A DNA stretch of 33,694 bases. Source: Methanomassiliicoccales archaeon (GTDB taxonomy: Archaea; Thermoplasmatota; Thermoplasmata; SG8-5). This document shows, in pieces, positions 1 through 9,898 of this stretch (its first letter is position 1; every line of letters begins with the position of its first letter). The notes under the pieces were generated by a model, which saw nothing but the letters and a program-made list of their open reading frames with translations, was not told where the DNA came from and did not search any database. Made by a program: the position numbers and the translations under genes. Location of the stretch: positions 1-33,694 of the forward strand of contig JAUWNU010000011.1 in NCBI GenBank assembly GCA_030612505.1. The letters run 5' to 3'.

Positions 1-2620
1 TCAGCCTGTGATGTGGCTATTATGTCCGCGATATCGAAATCTCCGGGTGGCGCGCCCCCCGGAATGGAAACGCGTGCGATGAAGTTATCATTTCCACCAA
101 GCGGAGCTAGTGGTCCAATTTGTGTAATTGGGTTCATTCCCATGTCTAAGATTGACACTGGCCAGATGCTTGTTGACGAAAGGTCGTAGGTATCCACGTT
201 CGGTCCTGTATTAGTCACAGTCAGTGTATAATCCACAGTTGTTCCTGGAGTGCCATAATCCATCTGTGATTCTGGCATCACATCTAATTCATATGCTGGA
301 GGTGCACCCATGTACACATCGTCCACATACATTCCATACCTATCCCTATCACATCCTCCCGATTCAGCGAAGTGGAATCTTATCTGAACTACCTGGCCAG
401 CATATGCCGATAAATCAAATTCGTAAAATTCCCAACCAGCGCTTGTGCCAGCGTATCCATCAACCCAATATCCACCTATATCTCCAGAGTCTGGGTAACC
501 TACAGTCGGGTCTATATGGGTCCAAGGACCTCCATTGCTAATTTCCACAAATCCGCCATCACGGGCGCACCCCTCCCTCCAAAAGTCGTACCATGTGTAG
601 AATTTCAATAATTGCGGTCCAGCACCCAGTTCGACATAAGGACTGACCAATGCTATATCTTCAACAACACCATTTCGATAATAAACACCATCTATGTTCG
701 TACCAGCACAGTTTGAGCCCTGGTAAGCAGTTTCAGGTCCTGTTCCAGCTGGGTCACCGATTTCCCATCTTGTTGGGCCAAAACCTATAATATCACTCGT
801 CCATGCGCCCCAACCGTCCTCGAAGTCTTCTGTCCAGTCTCCAGTGAATGCGACATTTGTCTCCACCTTTGCCGTGTTCGATACCAATGGGTCAGCCTGT
901 GCTGTGGCTATTATGTCCGCGATATCGAAATGTCCGGGTGACGCGCCCCCAGGAATGGAAACGCATGCGATGAAGTCATCATTTCCACCAAGCGGAGCTA
1001 GTGGTCCAATTTGCGTAATTGGGTTCATTCCAAGGTCTAAGAATGCCACTGGCCAAACACTTGTTGATGAAAGTTTGAATGTATCAGCGTTGAGTCCAGT
1101 GTTTGTTACAGTAAGTAAATAATCCACAGCCGTACCTGGGACTCCACCATATGCTTGTGATTTTGGTGTCAGCTCCACCCTGTATGCTGGCAGGACACCT
1201 ATGTAAACATCGTCCACATACCAGCCCCAGTACTCTCGGCAACTTTGAGCAGTAAAGTGGAACCGGATCTGAACTACCTGGCTCGCATATGCGGACAGGT
1301 CAAATTCGTAATAATTCCAGCCAGAGCTGGTGCCTGAGTATCCATCGGTGTTGTATCCACCCATTGTACCAGAATTTGGATAACCGCCATTTGGATATAT
1401 TTGCGTCCATCCACCACCGTCGTCAATTTCCACGAATCCTCCATCAACGTCATCGCATCCTTGATACATGTTGTACCAAGTGTAGAAATTCAATGTTTGC
1501 GAGCCAGTTCCCAGTTCCACGTATGGGCTATTGAGTGTTATGTCTGCATTATTTGGATATGAATAATAATAATCATTGATGTTCGTTCCAGCGCAGTTTG
1601 TACCTTCATATGCAGTACCAGGTCCAGAACCAGCAGGGTCACTTATTTCCCATTGAACTATACCGTGATTATTTTTGTTGAGAATTTCAGTGGTCCATTG
1701 ACCCCAACCATCCTCGAAATTTTCTTCCAAATCTCCAATTAATGCAATATTTGTCTCCACCTGTGCTGTGTCCGATGCCAATGGGTCTCCCTGTGATGTG
1801 GCTATTATGTCCGCGATATCAAAATCTCCTGGTAACGCAGCCCCGTCAACAGAGACCCGTGCGATAAAGTCATCGTTTCCACCAAGCGGAGCTAGTGGTC
1901 CAATCTCTGTTATTGGGTTCATTCCCATGTCGAAGAATGTCACCGGCCAAACACTTGTTGATGAAAGGCTGTATATGTCAGCGTTGAGTCCAGTGCTTGT
2001 TAGAGTAAGTAAATAATCCACAGTTGTGCCTGGGGCTCCGCCATGTGCTTGTGATTTTGGCGTCAGCTCAAGACTGTACTGCGGTGTGCTGCCTATGTAA
2101 ACATCGTCCACATACCAGCCCCAGTACTCTTGGCAGCTATCAGTAGCAAAGTGGAACCTGATCTGAACTTCCTGGCCCGCATATGCGGATAGGTCAAATT
2201 CGCAGAATTCCCAGCCAGAACTGTCACCTGCGTAACCATCGGTGCTGTACCCGCCAATTGAACCGGACTCTGGGTAACCTCCATTTGGATATATTTGTGT
2301 CCATCCACCGCCGTTGTCAATCTCCACGAACCCTCCATCAGGGACACATCCCCAGGAAGATGTGTGTGTGTCATACCAAGTGTAAAAATTCAATATTTGG
2401 GGACTGGCTCCCAGTTCCACGTGTGGGCTCACCAGCGTTATGTCCGCATCATATCTATAATAACGATTATCGATGTTCGTTCCAGCACAGTTTGTACCGT
2501 CATATGCAGTTCCTGGTCCTGTGCCCAGTGGGTCTCCTATTTCCCATTCTGTCGGGCCCTCACTGCTTGGGTTTATGATTTCCGTGGTCCATGCGCCCAA
2601 ACCTCCCTCAAAGTCTTCAG
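1..2620 (-). repeat. Coding tandem repeat, period 891-894 bp (297-298 codons), about three units in view
   Basis: Near-identical block TGTGMTGTGGCTATTATGTCCGCGATATCRAAAT at about 1, 892 and 1786; spacing 891 and 894 bp keeps frame. Confidence 0.88.
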
Positions 2621-2879
2621 TCAGTGTGGTAATCGCTGTGGATAATGGATGTTCCGCTTCATTTGGAATCGGGTCTGGTGATGTAGATGCTAATGTGACA
2701 TCATCTGTCTCCATGTTTTCATTAGTAACTGGCACCATCACAATCTGTGCATCGACCGATTCTAATTCCGCAGTCACCATTGGCGCTCCAACCATAATAA
2801 CCATAACAGCTACCAAAAGTATAGCTGACATTCTCTTCCATGACTCAGTTCCAAACTTAGTTGGGTTAGACTGGCTCAT
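1..2879 (-). CDS. Secreted surface protein (partial, runs off left edge) with tandem ~297-aa repeats: jelly-roll/MAM-like domain plus NEW3/CARDB-like beta-sandwich
   Basis: Manual reverse-strand translation is open from ATG at 2879 to position 1. N-terminus MSQSNPTKFGTESWKRMSAILLVAVMVIMVGAPMVTAE looks like a signal peptide. Repeats contain FEDGWGxWTTEI...WEIGDPxGTGPxTAYxGxNCAGTNI...VEIxxGGxWTxI...YEFDLSAYAGQVVQIRFHF...YVDDVYIG, then TVDYLLTVTNTGLN...SSTSVWPV...PITQIGPLAPLGGNDDFIARVSIPGG. Confidence 0.9.
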   Translation of the reverse strand, partial: MSQSNPTKFGTESWKRMSAILLVAVMVIMVGAPMVTAELESVDAQIVMVPVTNENMETDDVTLASTSPDPIPNEAEHPLSTAITTLTEDFEGGLGAWTTEIINPSSEGPTEWEIGDPLGTGPGTAYDGTNCAGTNIDNRYYRYDADITLVSPHVELGASPQILNFYTWYDTHTSSWGCVPDGGFVEIDNGGGWTQIYPNGGYPESGSIGGYSTDGYAGDSSGWEFCEFDLSAYAGQEVQIRFHFATDSCQEYWGWYVDDVYIGSTPQYSLELTPKSQAHGGAPGTTVDYLLTLTSTGLNADIYSLSSTSVWPVTFFDMGMNPITEIGPLAPLGGNDDFIARVSVDGAALPGDFDIADIIATSQGDPLASDTAQVETNIALIGDLEENFEDGWGQWTTEILNKNNHGIVQWEISDPAGSGPGTAYEGTNCAGTNINDYYYSYPNNADITLNSPYVELGTGSQTLNFYTWYNMYQGCDDVDGGFVEIDDGGGWTQIYPNGGYPNSGTMGGYNTDGYSGTSSGWNYYEFDLSAYASQVVQIRFHFTAQSCREYWGWYVDDVYIGVLPAYRVELTPKSQAYGGVPGTAVDYLLTVTNTGLNADTFKLSSTSVWPVAFLDLGMNPITQIGPLAPLGGNDDFIACVSIPGGASPGHFDIADIIATAQADPLVSNTAKVETNVAFTGDWTEDFEDGWGAWTSDIIGFGPTRWEIGDPAGTGPETAYQGSNCAGTNIDGVYYRNGVVEDIALVSPYVELGAGPQLLKFYTWYDFWREGCARDGGFVEISNGGPWTHIDPTVGYPDSGDIGGYWVDGYAGTSAGWEFYEFDLSAYAGQVVQIRFHFAESGGCDRDRYGMYVDDVYMGAPPAYELDVMPESQMDYGTPGTTVDYTLTVTNTGPNVDTYDLSSTSIWPVSILDMGMNPITQIGPLAPLGGNDNFIARVSIPGGAPPGDFDIADIIATSQA

Positions 2880-3032
2880 AATTTCACTTCCTCAATTTAA
2901 ATTATAATAAGGCAATAATAGTTGTCGTATATAATAATACCGGATAGATTTTTATCATCCTTAGATTAATACATATAGGCTGGGGAAACTATTAATTTAA
3001 GGCTGGTATTACGTGTGCCGGAGGCCGATATT

Positions 3033-4364
3033 ATGGCACAAGACAGGGACACGGAGGAAATGCTGGCATACCTGAAAATAAATTCAGTGGATGAATTATT
3101 CCAGGATATTCCAGAGACTGCAAGATCTGAATTAACCGGGCTTAAAAATGGCATTACAGAGCAAGAAGTTCGAAGAAATCTAGAAAATATACTCGACAAA
3201 AACATCTCATTAAAGGAAATGCCCAGTTTCCTTGGCGGCGGGGCCTATGATTATTATGTTCCTGCGGCAGTAAACAACATTGTTGGAAGGTCTGAGTTTA
3301 TTACCTCTTACACGCCCTATCAACCAGAAATAAGTCAAGGTCTTTTACAGGCACTTTTCGAGTATCAAAGCATGATGAGCGAATTAACTGGCATGGAGGT
3401 TGTGAATAATTCGCTTTATGATTATACCACTGGCCTGGGAGAAGCTGTTCTCATGGCAGCCAGGCTTCAGCGAAAGGCTAAAATCTTCCTAATTCCAGAC
3501 AATTTGCCAAGGTCCAGTATTTCGGTACTTGAGAACTACTGCAATGGCCCTGGTATTAAGTTTCAAAAATATGCAATTGACAAGAACACAGGCATGACAG
3601 ATCTAGAAGACCTAAAATCCAAAATTGATGATGACACGATCGGGGCCCTTGTTGAGACCCCGAATTATTATGGTGTTCTTGAGACCAATGTTGATAAAAT
3701 TCGTCAGGCACTCGATGGAAAGATTCTGGTGGTAGGGGCAGATGCAGTTTCCCTGGGCATTGTGAGGCCGCCGGGGGATTATGGCGCAGACATAGTTATT
3801 TCGGAAGGCCAAGTTTTCGGTAATCCTGTGAACTTCGGTGGTCCCTTGCTTGGGGTAATGGCTTGCAGGAAAAAGCATATCAGAAAAATGCCTGGCCGGG
3901 TAATTGGCCTGACTTCCGATACCGAAGGCAATCGCGCATTTTGCATGACCTTGCAGACAAGAGAGCAGCATATTCGCCGGGAAAAGGCAACTTCCAATAT
4001 CTGCTCTAATGAGGCATTAACCACCGTGGCAACAGCCGCATATATGGCATACATGGGCGGTTCCGGTCTCAGGGAACTGGCAATTAAAGTTATGCAAATT
4101 TCCCGGGAACTGGCCAACCAGATTGCACAAATTCCTGGCTGCCATGCCCCAAAGTTTATCGGTCATCATTTCAATGAGTTTGTAGCCAGTTTTCCTATCA
4201 ATGCAGAGGAACTTGTTCAGAAGATGAATGAAAAGGGTATTAATCCAGGTATCGAGCTTGATATTCCAGATATGGAAAATGATCTACTCATTGCTGTGAC
4301 TGATAAAACAAGCCCAGAGGATGTTCAAAATTTTGTTAAGGCGCTGAAGGAGGTAATTCAATGA
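3033..4364 (+). CDS. gcvPA: Glycine dehydrogenase (decarboxylating) subunit 1
   Basis: YLKINSVDELFQDIP, PSFLGGGAYDYYVPAAVNNIVGRSEFITSYTPYQPEISQGLLQALFEYQSMMSELTGMEVVNNSLYD are hallmark GcvPA motifs. Track starts at GTG 3015, but GGAGG at about 3020 sits before ATG 3033. Confidence 0.95.
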   Translation: MAQDRDTEEMLAYLKINSVDELFQDIPETARSELTGLKNGITEQEVRRNLENILDKNISLKEMPSFLGGGAYDYYVPAAVNNIVGRSEFITSYTPYQPEISQGLLQALFEYQSMMSELTGMEVVNNSLYDYTTGLGEAVLMAARLQRKAKIFLIPDNLPRSSISVLENYCNGPGIKFQKYAIDKNTGMTDLEDLKSKIDDDTIGALVETPNYYGVLETNVDKIRQALDGKILVVGADAVSLGIVRPPGDYGADIVISEGQVFGNPVNFGGPLLGVMACRKKHIRKMPGRVIGLTSDTEGNRAFCMTLQTREQHIRREKATSNICSNEALTTVATAAYMAYMGGSGLRELAIKVMQISRELANQIAQIPGCHAPKFIGHHFNEFVASFPINAEELVQKMNEKGINPGIELDIPDMENDLLIAVTDKTSPEDVQNFVKALKEVIQ

Positions 4365-5815
4365 GCTATCGCCAGGCAAAACATGATGAGCCCTTGATTT
4401 ACGAACTAACCTGCGATAATCCCCAGGAAATCCCGATTCCAAATGGGCTACTTCCTGACAATCTGGTTAGAAAAGAAGTGCCCAATGTTCCAGGCCTCTG
4501 CGAGAGGGACCTTGTGCGACACTTTGTGGCATTATCTCAGATGAACTTCGGTGTGGATTCAGGCTTTTACCCACTTGGCTCATGCACAATGAAATATAAT
4601 CCCAAGATAAACGAAGAAATTGCTGCATTGACAAAGGCCAGTACAATTCACCCGGGACAGCCAGTCTGCCAGATTCAGGGCACGCTTCAGATAATGTATG
4701 AGCTTCAGAAAATGCTTGCAATAATCACTGGCATGGGCGCAGTAAGCCTTCAGCCAGCTGCCGGAGCACATGGAGAGTTCACAGGCATGCTCATAACCAG
4801 GGCTTATCATGAGAAAAATGGGCAGGATAGAAACGAAGTAATTTTGCCAGATACGTCCCATGGCACAAATCCTGCAAGCGCCGCAATGGCTGGATATGAT
4901 ATTCTCACCATCCCTTCCAAAGAAGGTAAAGTGGACCTGGACGCATTGGCCTCTGCGGTCTCTGATAAAACAGCAGCTTTCATGCTTACAAATCCTAACA
5001 CTCTGGGAATATTCGAGCCAGATGCCGACGATATCGCAGATATAGTTCACGAAGCTGGCGGCCTAATGTACTATGACGGCGCAAACATGAACGCCATCAT
5101 GGGAAAAACTTCGCCTGGAAAGCTGGGTTTCGACATTGTGCATCTGAACTTGCACAAGACATTCGCAACGCCTCACGGTGGTGGCGGTCCAGGTTCTGGC
5201 CCTGTGGGCGTAACAAAAGAATTGGAAAGGTTCCTGCCTGTTCCGGTTGCTGCAAAATGCGGTGATAGCTATTACCTGAATCATGATATCCCAGATACTA
5301 TTGGCAAGGTTCATGGCTTCCATGGAAATTGGGGTGTTTTACTCCGAGCTTATACTTACATCCTATCCCAGGGCGCAGATGGGCTAACCCGGGCATCCGA
5401 AAGGGCGGTTCTAAATTCCAATTATCTTAGAGCGCTGGTTGAAAAGTTCATGGATGTACCGTACCCGGGCCTGAGAAAGCATGAATTTGTTGCTTCCGGT
5501 TCATCCCTTGAGAATGGAGTCAGAACAATGGATGTGGCTAAACGGCTAATTGACCACGGCTATCATCCGCCAACAGTCTATTTCCCGCTGATAGTTGATG
5601 AATCAATGATGATCGAGCCCACCGAGACAGAGTCAAAGGCAACACTGGATGGTTTTGCACAGGCACTGGAAAATGTGGTCAAGGAGCCTGCGGAAGTTCT
5701 TCATGATGCTCCCCAAAGTGCATCAGTGCGCCGGGTCAGCGAGGCAGAAGCTGCTAAAAATCTTATTCTATCGTATAAGGATTATCTGGAATATCAAGAA
5801 GGGTCTAGGGACTAG
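4361..5815 (+). CDS. gcvPB: Glycine dehydrogenase (decarboxylating) subunit 2
   Basis: PLGSCTMKYNPKINEE, DTSHGTNPASAAMAGY, DIVHLNLHKTFATPHGGGGPGSGPVGV (PLP lysine motif). ATGA overlap with gcvPA. Confidence 0.96.
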   Translation: MSYRQAKHDEPLIYELTCDNPQEIPIPNGLLPDNLVRKEVPNVPGLCERDLVRHFVALSQMNFGVDSGFYPLGSCTMKYNPKINEEIAALTKASTIHPGQPVCQIQGTLQIMYELQKMLAIITGMGAVSLQPAAGAHGEFTGMLITRAYHEKNGQDRNEVILPDTSHGTNPASAAMAGYDILTIPSKEGKVDLDALASAVSDKTAAFMLTNPNTLGIFEPDADDIADIVHEAGGLMYYDGANMNAIMGKTSPGKLGFDIVHLNLHKTFATPHGGGGPGSGPVGVTKELERFLPVPVAAKCGDSYYLNHDIPDTIGKVHGFHGNWGVLLRAYTYILSQGADGLTRASERAVLNSNYLRALVEKFMDVPYPGLRKHEFVASGSSLENGVRTMDVAKRLIDHGYHPPTVYFPLIVDESMMIEPTETESKATLDGFAQALENVVKEPAEVLHDAPQSASVRRVSEAEAAKNLILSYKDYLEYQEGSRD

Positions 5816-6027
5816 GGTGTTTGAAATATGTTTGGATTACGTTTAGGTCCAGGGTGTTTGGAAAACAAAAATATGCTGGCAAATTTATGGCCAGCATTTT
5901 TCTAGACCCTCTTTAGCAATAACCAAGCAAAGACCCTCACTAACGATAACCATACATAGACCCTATCACTTTTGTATAAAAACACAGCCCCTAGACCCTA
6001 ACTAACGATAACCAAACACAGCCCCTA
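5800..6027. repeat. Repeat locus 1 of the AGGGTCTAGG / TAACGATAACCAAACATAGACCCT family
   Basis: Left arm agggtctagggactagggtgtttgaaatatgttt (5800-). Right arm has units TTTAGCAATAACCAAGCAAAGACCCTC, ACTAACGATAACCATACATAGACCCTA, ACTAACGATAACCAAACACAGCCCCTA and variant TCACTTTTGTATAAAAACACAG. Same motifs recur at 9977-10616. Confidence 0.85.
5873..5900 (+). terminator. Hairpin ATGCTGGC/GCCAGCAT followed by T-run, downstream of gcvPB
   Basis: atgctggc aaatttatg gccagcat ttttc; 8-bp perfect stem with flanking A/T runs, between convergent genes. Confidence 0.6.
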
Positions 6028-6777
6028 TACTTTGCGCCCAAAACAAAGATACCCAGTATGCCCCAGCATATCAAAACTGGGCCTTGTCCCGCCCTTGCCT
6101 ACAACCAGTTCTCGCTGAATATTCTCAAGCACATGGGTTTCGATATATCCAGCCTCACGCATTGCCTTGATTATTTTTTCCACTTGGTTCATGGTTGGCA
6201 GGTAGGCACACATGTATCCTCCTGGTTTCAGGGCCAATGTCATTTGCTCCAGTATGCTCCAGGGCTCAGGCATGTCCATTGTCACGGCATCATATTCCTC
6301 TTTATCATTGCAGGTGGCACCATCTGCCAGCCGCATTTCCACAATATTATCCATGCCTGCCAGTTCAATATTTTTCCTGGCTATATTAGAATGTTTTTCA
6401 ACCATCTCATAGGATATTATTTTTCCTGAGGGGCCAACATAATGGGCCATTACTATTGTCAAAGCGCCAGTGCCGGTTCCTATTTCCAGTATTTTTTTTC
6501 CAGGGCCGATGCTACAATTGAAAACTATCTGGGCAGAATCTTTTGGCATAATCCACTGTGGCCCGCGCTTGATGCTGGCCATTATATCTGGCAATGAGGG
6601 TTTCATCACCAGATAATCCTTTCCTGCTATTGTGACTGAACTTCCTGCCTGGGCTAGATTATCTGTGTTCACAACACCAAGTCCGCTAATCTGTTTCATT
6701 CCATCTCCGATTTTAATGATGTATTTTTGTCCTTTTTCATCAATCAAAGTTATGGCTTTTTTTTCGGAGCCGCTCAT
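6025..6777 (-). CDS. trmI: tRNA (adenine-N1)-methyltransferase, TrmI/Gcd14 family
   Basis: GPQWIMPKDSAQIVFNCSIGPGKKILEIGTGTGALTIVMA (SAM-binding motif I), MDMPEPWSILEQMTLALKPGGYMCAYLPTMNQVEKI, TRPSFDMLGHTGYLCFGRK. Confidence 0.9.
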   Translation of the reverse strand: MSGSEKKAITLIDEKGQKYIIKIGDGMKQISGLGVVNTDNLAQAGSSVTIAGKDYLVMKPSLPDIMASIKRGPQWIMPKDSAQIVFNCSIGPGKKILEIGTGTGALTIVMAHYVGPSGKIISYEMVEKHSNIARKNIELAGMDNIVEMRLADGATCNDKEEYDAVTMDMPEPWSILEQMTLALKPGGYMCAYLPTMNQVEKIIKAMREAGYIETHVLENIQRELVVGKGGTRPSFDMLGHTGYLCFGRKV

Positions 6778-6987
6778 AAGGCCCCATAGACCCCCTTAAT
6801 TATAACGTTTTTCTGTGATTTTTTGATTTATTTTCTTTTTCTATATTCATTATTATATTTATCTATCTTATCTTTCTTTTCATTATTTATTATTAGTTTT
6901 TATTATTATTATGTTAAATATATTAGCCAGTCAATACCTTTTTTAGCCTTATTGGGATTATAAAAAAGTTCAAAAATAGAGCATAAT

Positions 6988-6999
6988 CTTTATATATAA
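6988..6999 (+). promoter_or_regulatory. TATA-box-like promoter of the 7083 surface protein
   Basis: ctttatatataacc, followed by SD ataggaggaaagaact before ATG 7083. Confidence 0.55.
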
Positions 7000-7082
7000 C
7001 CACAACTTACTCGCATTTAACCAACCAAATCAGACACAAATGAAATAATATATAACATAAAAAAACATAGGAGGAAAGAACT

Positions 7083-9878
7083 ATGAAAAATTGGAGGAAG
7101 GGAAGTGCCCTTCTTTTGGTGGGAATGATGGTAATGACTGGACTGGTAGCATTTAGCGCGCCAGTATTAGCCGACCAAGAGATCAAGGAAGACTGGCTTG
7201 AACTTGTGTTCAATGATGCAACTCAGGTTGATGGAGAACCATCACCTTATACAGACCGTGTATTCGACCGTCAAAACACATGGAACGAGTACAGACCTGG
7301 TGAGGGTGACGGTGTAAGAGACTGGATGACTGTAGGTGCATCAGAGAACGACTTGAATGTGCAAATAAATGTTTTGGACGTTAACTGTCAATTTTTGTAC
7401 ATAAACATCACTGGTGCAGAGAATCCAGAATGGTGGGACTTTGATGACTTTGGTGATACAACAACTCCAGATGCATTCCCAGTTGCCGGCTACTATAACG
7501 CTGCCCCTGGTGTAGGAACTATAACTGCCCAGTGGACCTTTGATATACTGGTTACAGATTTCATAGGTTACAGTGATGAGACAGAAATTACGTGCTCATA
7601 CTCATACTGGGACAATACAGCACCCGCTTTAAGAACAGGTTCCTTTGAAATCTACATATATCTGTCAACACTCTATGATAACTCTGGCTCAACCGAGGCG
7701 CACGTTGCAACACTTCCAGATTTGATGGAAACTCAGCCAGGTGACGCAGACACATTCTTCGAGGCCGGAGACAGCTTCGTTGCAACAACCTTGACTCTGC
7801 CAAATCACCTTGGAGAATCAGTAAGTGACATGTGGTTGAACATCACACCACCAGCAGCTTCAGGAATTACACTGGCAGCTGGCGGAACAGCATGGTTCCC
7901 AGGAACTCTGAATGGCGGTGGAAACACCCAGGTATTCAATTACAGGACAAACGTTGCAGCAGGTACAGCACCTGGTGTATACGAGGGTACTGCAGTTCTT
8001 GAGTACACAACTGAAGAAGGTCTAAGGATTACAGAACCAGCAGCACCAGTTAGCTGGAATGTTGACTTCTCATTCAAGGACCAGGACCCGGGTGACCCAA
8101 CTCTGGCATGGAGCGAGTTCCAGTGTCTGGCCACAAATGTGACAGTCACTGAAATGGACACAAGGCAAGTTGACTACGTGTCCCCATATGATATTCCAAC
8201 AATCGAACAGAGTACATACACAGACAGGATGATTCAGTTAAACATAACCATTCTGAACAATGGTAACTGTCCATTATATGCTGTTGAGTTCGAACTAGAC
8301 CCAACCGCAGGAGGCGGATGGGACTACTTTCGTAACCCACGATTCTTCTGGGAAGACATCAATTTTGGTACCCCTGCTCTTGATACTCTCTCTGACACTT
8401 TTGACCTGGCTGTGGGTGCATCGATTGACTTCACGATTGAAGTGATAGTAGTTTCTGATGTACCAATTGGCGAGCACAGGCTCCCAATTCTGTACCGTGG
8501 TTACTATTTCGATGATGGTTCCCTAGGAACAGCTACTGGTTTCTTCCAGACGAATGGCGGAAACGACCTTGAAGTAATCATAAGTATCATGGTTACAGAC
8601 AGCGTCATTGCTTGCCACGTTGGAGATATTACTGTAGGAACCGTAGGTGACAAGCTGAACCTTGTTGCTGAAGACATTACAGTAACTCTTGTCAACGATG
8701 AGGGATACGCTTTCATCGACATCATAGTAAGGGCAAACTTCACCGGAACACCATGGTACATGCCAGTTATTGGTATGTCAGACCCATGGGTATGGGCCAA
8801 TGCAGCAAACCCCGCATCGCCAGAACCGGCATGGGGGGCAGCAGTAGCAGGCGTAGGTGATGAAATCGATGTAACATTTACCGTCGATACAGACCCGAGC
8901 ATGACACCAGATAGGTATCCATTCCAGCTCGAGATAACCGCAGTTATTGAGGAAACCCTTGAAGTGGTCACAGTTATTGTTGACTACACCCAGGGCGCAG
9001 TCATTGACTATGTTGGATTCGGACCGGACATCTACATCACTGCCTTCGCTGGCGATGATGAAATTGTACCTGGAGAGGACTTTACCCTCACTCTGACACT
9101 TGAGAACCAGGGTGACGACACACTCAGGAATGTCATCATAATGATTGATGCAGATGACACTGTAGAGTATGACTGGATACTTGAGCAGAGTTTCAAGGCA
9201 CAGTTTGACTGGACCGAAGTGTTCAGTCACTGGGGTGGCACTGCTGGCGGAGAAGCTGGCGGAGTAACCTGGGATAATTCAGATTTCCCATCCGAGATGT
9301 TCTACACAATGGAGTCATTGGACGTTGACAATGTAAGGGAAATCGTCGAGATTAACCTTTACATGGATGGTGTCTACTCTGACCCAGGCGCAAGGATAGT
9401 AGCAATACGCATTCTTGACCTGGCACCAGGCGCAAGCACTGATGTTGTATTTGACATGTACGCAGACAAGGACTTGGTAAACGGAAAGCCATATGCCTTT
9501 AATGTGAACATACAGGGTATTGACTCAGAAGGTAACCTGTATGGAGGACCATTAGGTCTTGGCGTGGATCGCACAATATCTGTTATGAGCTCACTGCCAG
9601 GAAGCAGCTACAACCCAGTAGAACTTGACTGGTTTGACGCTGGAATAAAGGCACTTGGATTGTTCCTGTTCTTCGTAATAGTATTGGCAATACTCCTGTT
9701 CGTGTACAACATGTTCAAGGGTGACTCATACGATGAGGACGAGGAAGACTTCGACTTTGAGGAAGATGAAGAGCCGGACTTTGAGGCTCCAGATGAACCC
9801 GCACCAGTCGAGGAAGCTCCAGAAGTTCCAGAAGCTCCAGAACCAGAACCTGCAGCGGAAGAACTCGTAGAACCATAA
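7083..9878 (+). CDS. Surface glycoprotein-like protein: signal peptide, CARDB/NEW3-like repeats, C-terminal TM, highly acidic Pro/Glu tail
   Basis: N-term MKNWRKGSALLLVGMMVMTGLVAFSAPVLADQ; motifs LNITILNNGNCPLYAVEFELDP and LTLTLENQGDDTLRNVIIMIDADD; TM GIKALGLFLFFVIVLAILLFVYNMF; tail DSYDEDEEDFDFEEDEEPDFEAPDEPAPVEEAPEVPEAPEPEPAAEELVEP. Confidence 0.85.
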   Translation: MKNWRKGSALLLVGMMVMTGLVAFSAPVLADQEIKEDWLELVFNDATQVDGEPSPYTDRVFDRQNTWNEYRPGEGDGVRDWMTVGASENDLNVQINVLDVNCQFLYINITGAENPEWWDFDDFGDTTTPDAFPVAGYYNAAPGVGTITAQWTFDILVTDFIGYSDETEITCSYSYWDNTAPALRTGSFEIYIYLSTLYDNSGSTEAHVATLPDLMETQPGDADTFFEAGDSFVATTLTLPNHLGESVSDMWLNITPPAASGITLAAGGTAWFPGTLNGGGNTQVFNYRTNVAAGTAPGVYEGTAVLEYTTEEGLRITEPAAPVSWNVDFSFKDQDPGDPTLAWSEFQCLATNVTVTEMDTRQVDYVSPYDIPTIEQSTYTDRMIQLNITILNNGNCPLYAVEFELDPTAGGGWDYFRNPRFFWEDINFGTPALDTLSDTFDLAVGASIDFTIEVIVVSDVPIGEHRLPILYRGYYFDDGSLGTATGFFQTNGGNDLEVIISIMVTDSVIACHVGDITVGTVGDKLNLVAEDITVTLVNDEGYAFIDIIVRANFTGTPWYMPVIGMSDPWVWANAANPASPEPAWGAAVAGVGDEIDVTFTVDTDPSMTPDRYPFQLEITAVIEETLEVVTVIVDYTQGAVIDYVGFGPDIYITAFAGDDEIVPGEDFTLTLTLENQGDDTLRNVIIMIDADDTVEYDWILEQSFKAQFDWTEVFSHWGGTAGGEAGGVTWDNSDFPSEMFYTMESLDVDNVREIVEINLYMDGVYSDPGARIVAIRILDLAPGASTDVVFDMYADKDLVNGKPYAFNVNIQGIDSEGNLYGGPLGLGVDRTISVMSSLPGSSYNPVELDWFDAGIKALGLFLFFVIVLAILLFVYNMFKGDSYDEDEEDFDFEEDEEPDFEAPDEPAPVEEAPEVPEAPEPEPAAEELVEP

Positions 9879-9898
9879 ACAAACACAAACTAGAAAAA

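Noticed and set aside
224-2907. Forward ORFs 224-541, 844-1122, 1289-1534, 1768-2016, 2183-2578, 2295-2645, 2473-2907 and minus ORF 2093-2374
   Set aside because: All overlap the continuous minus-strand repeat-protein frame and look like antisense or off-frame shadows with low-complexity translations.
3612-5323. Minus-strand ORFs inside gcvPA/gcvPB (e.g. 3612-3971, 4580-5050, 5063-5323)
   Set aside because: Antisense to highly recognisable conserved genes; no supporting motifs or SD.
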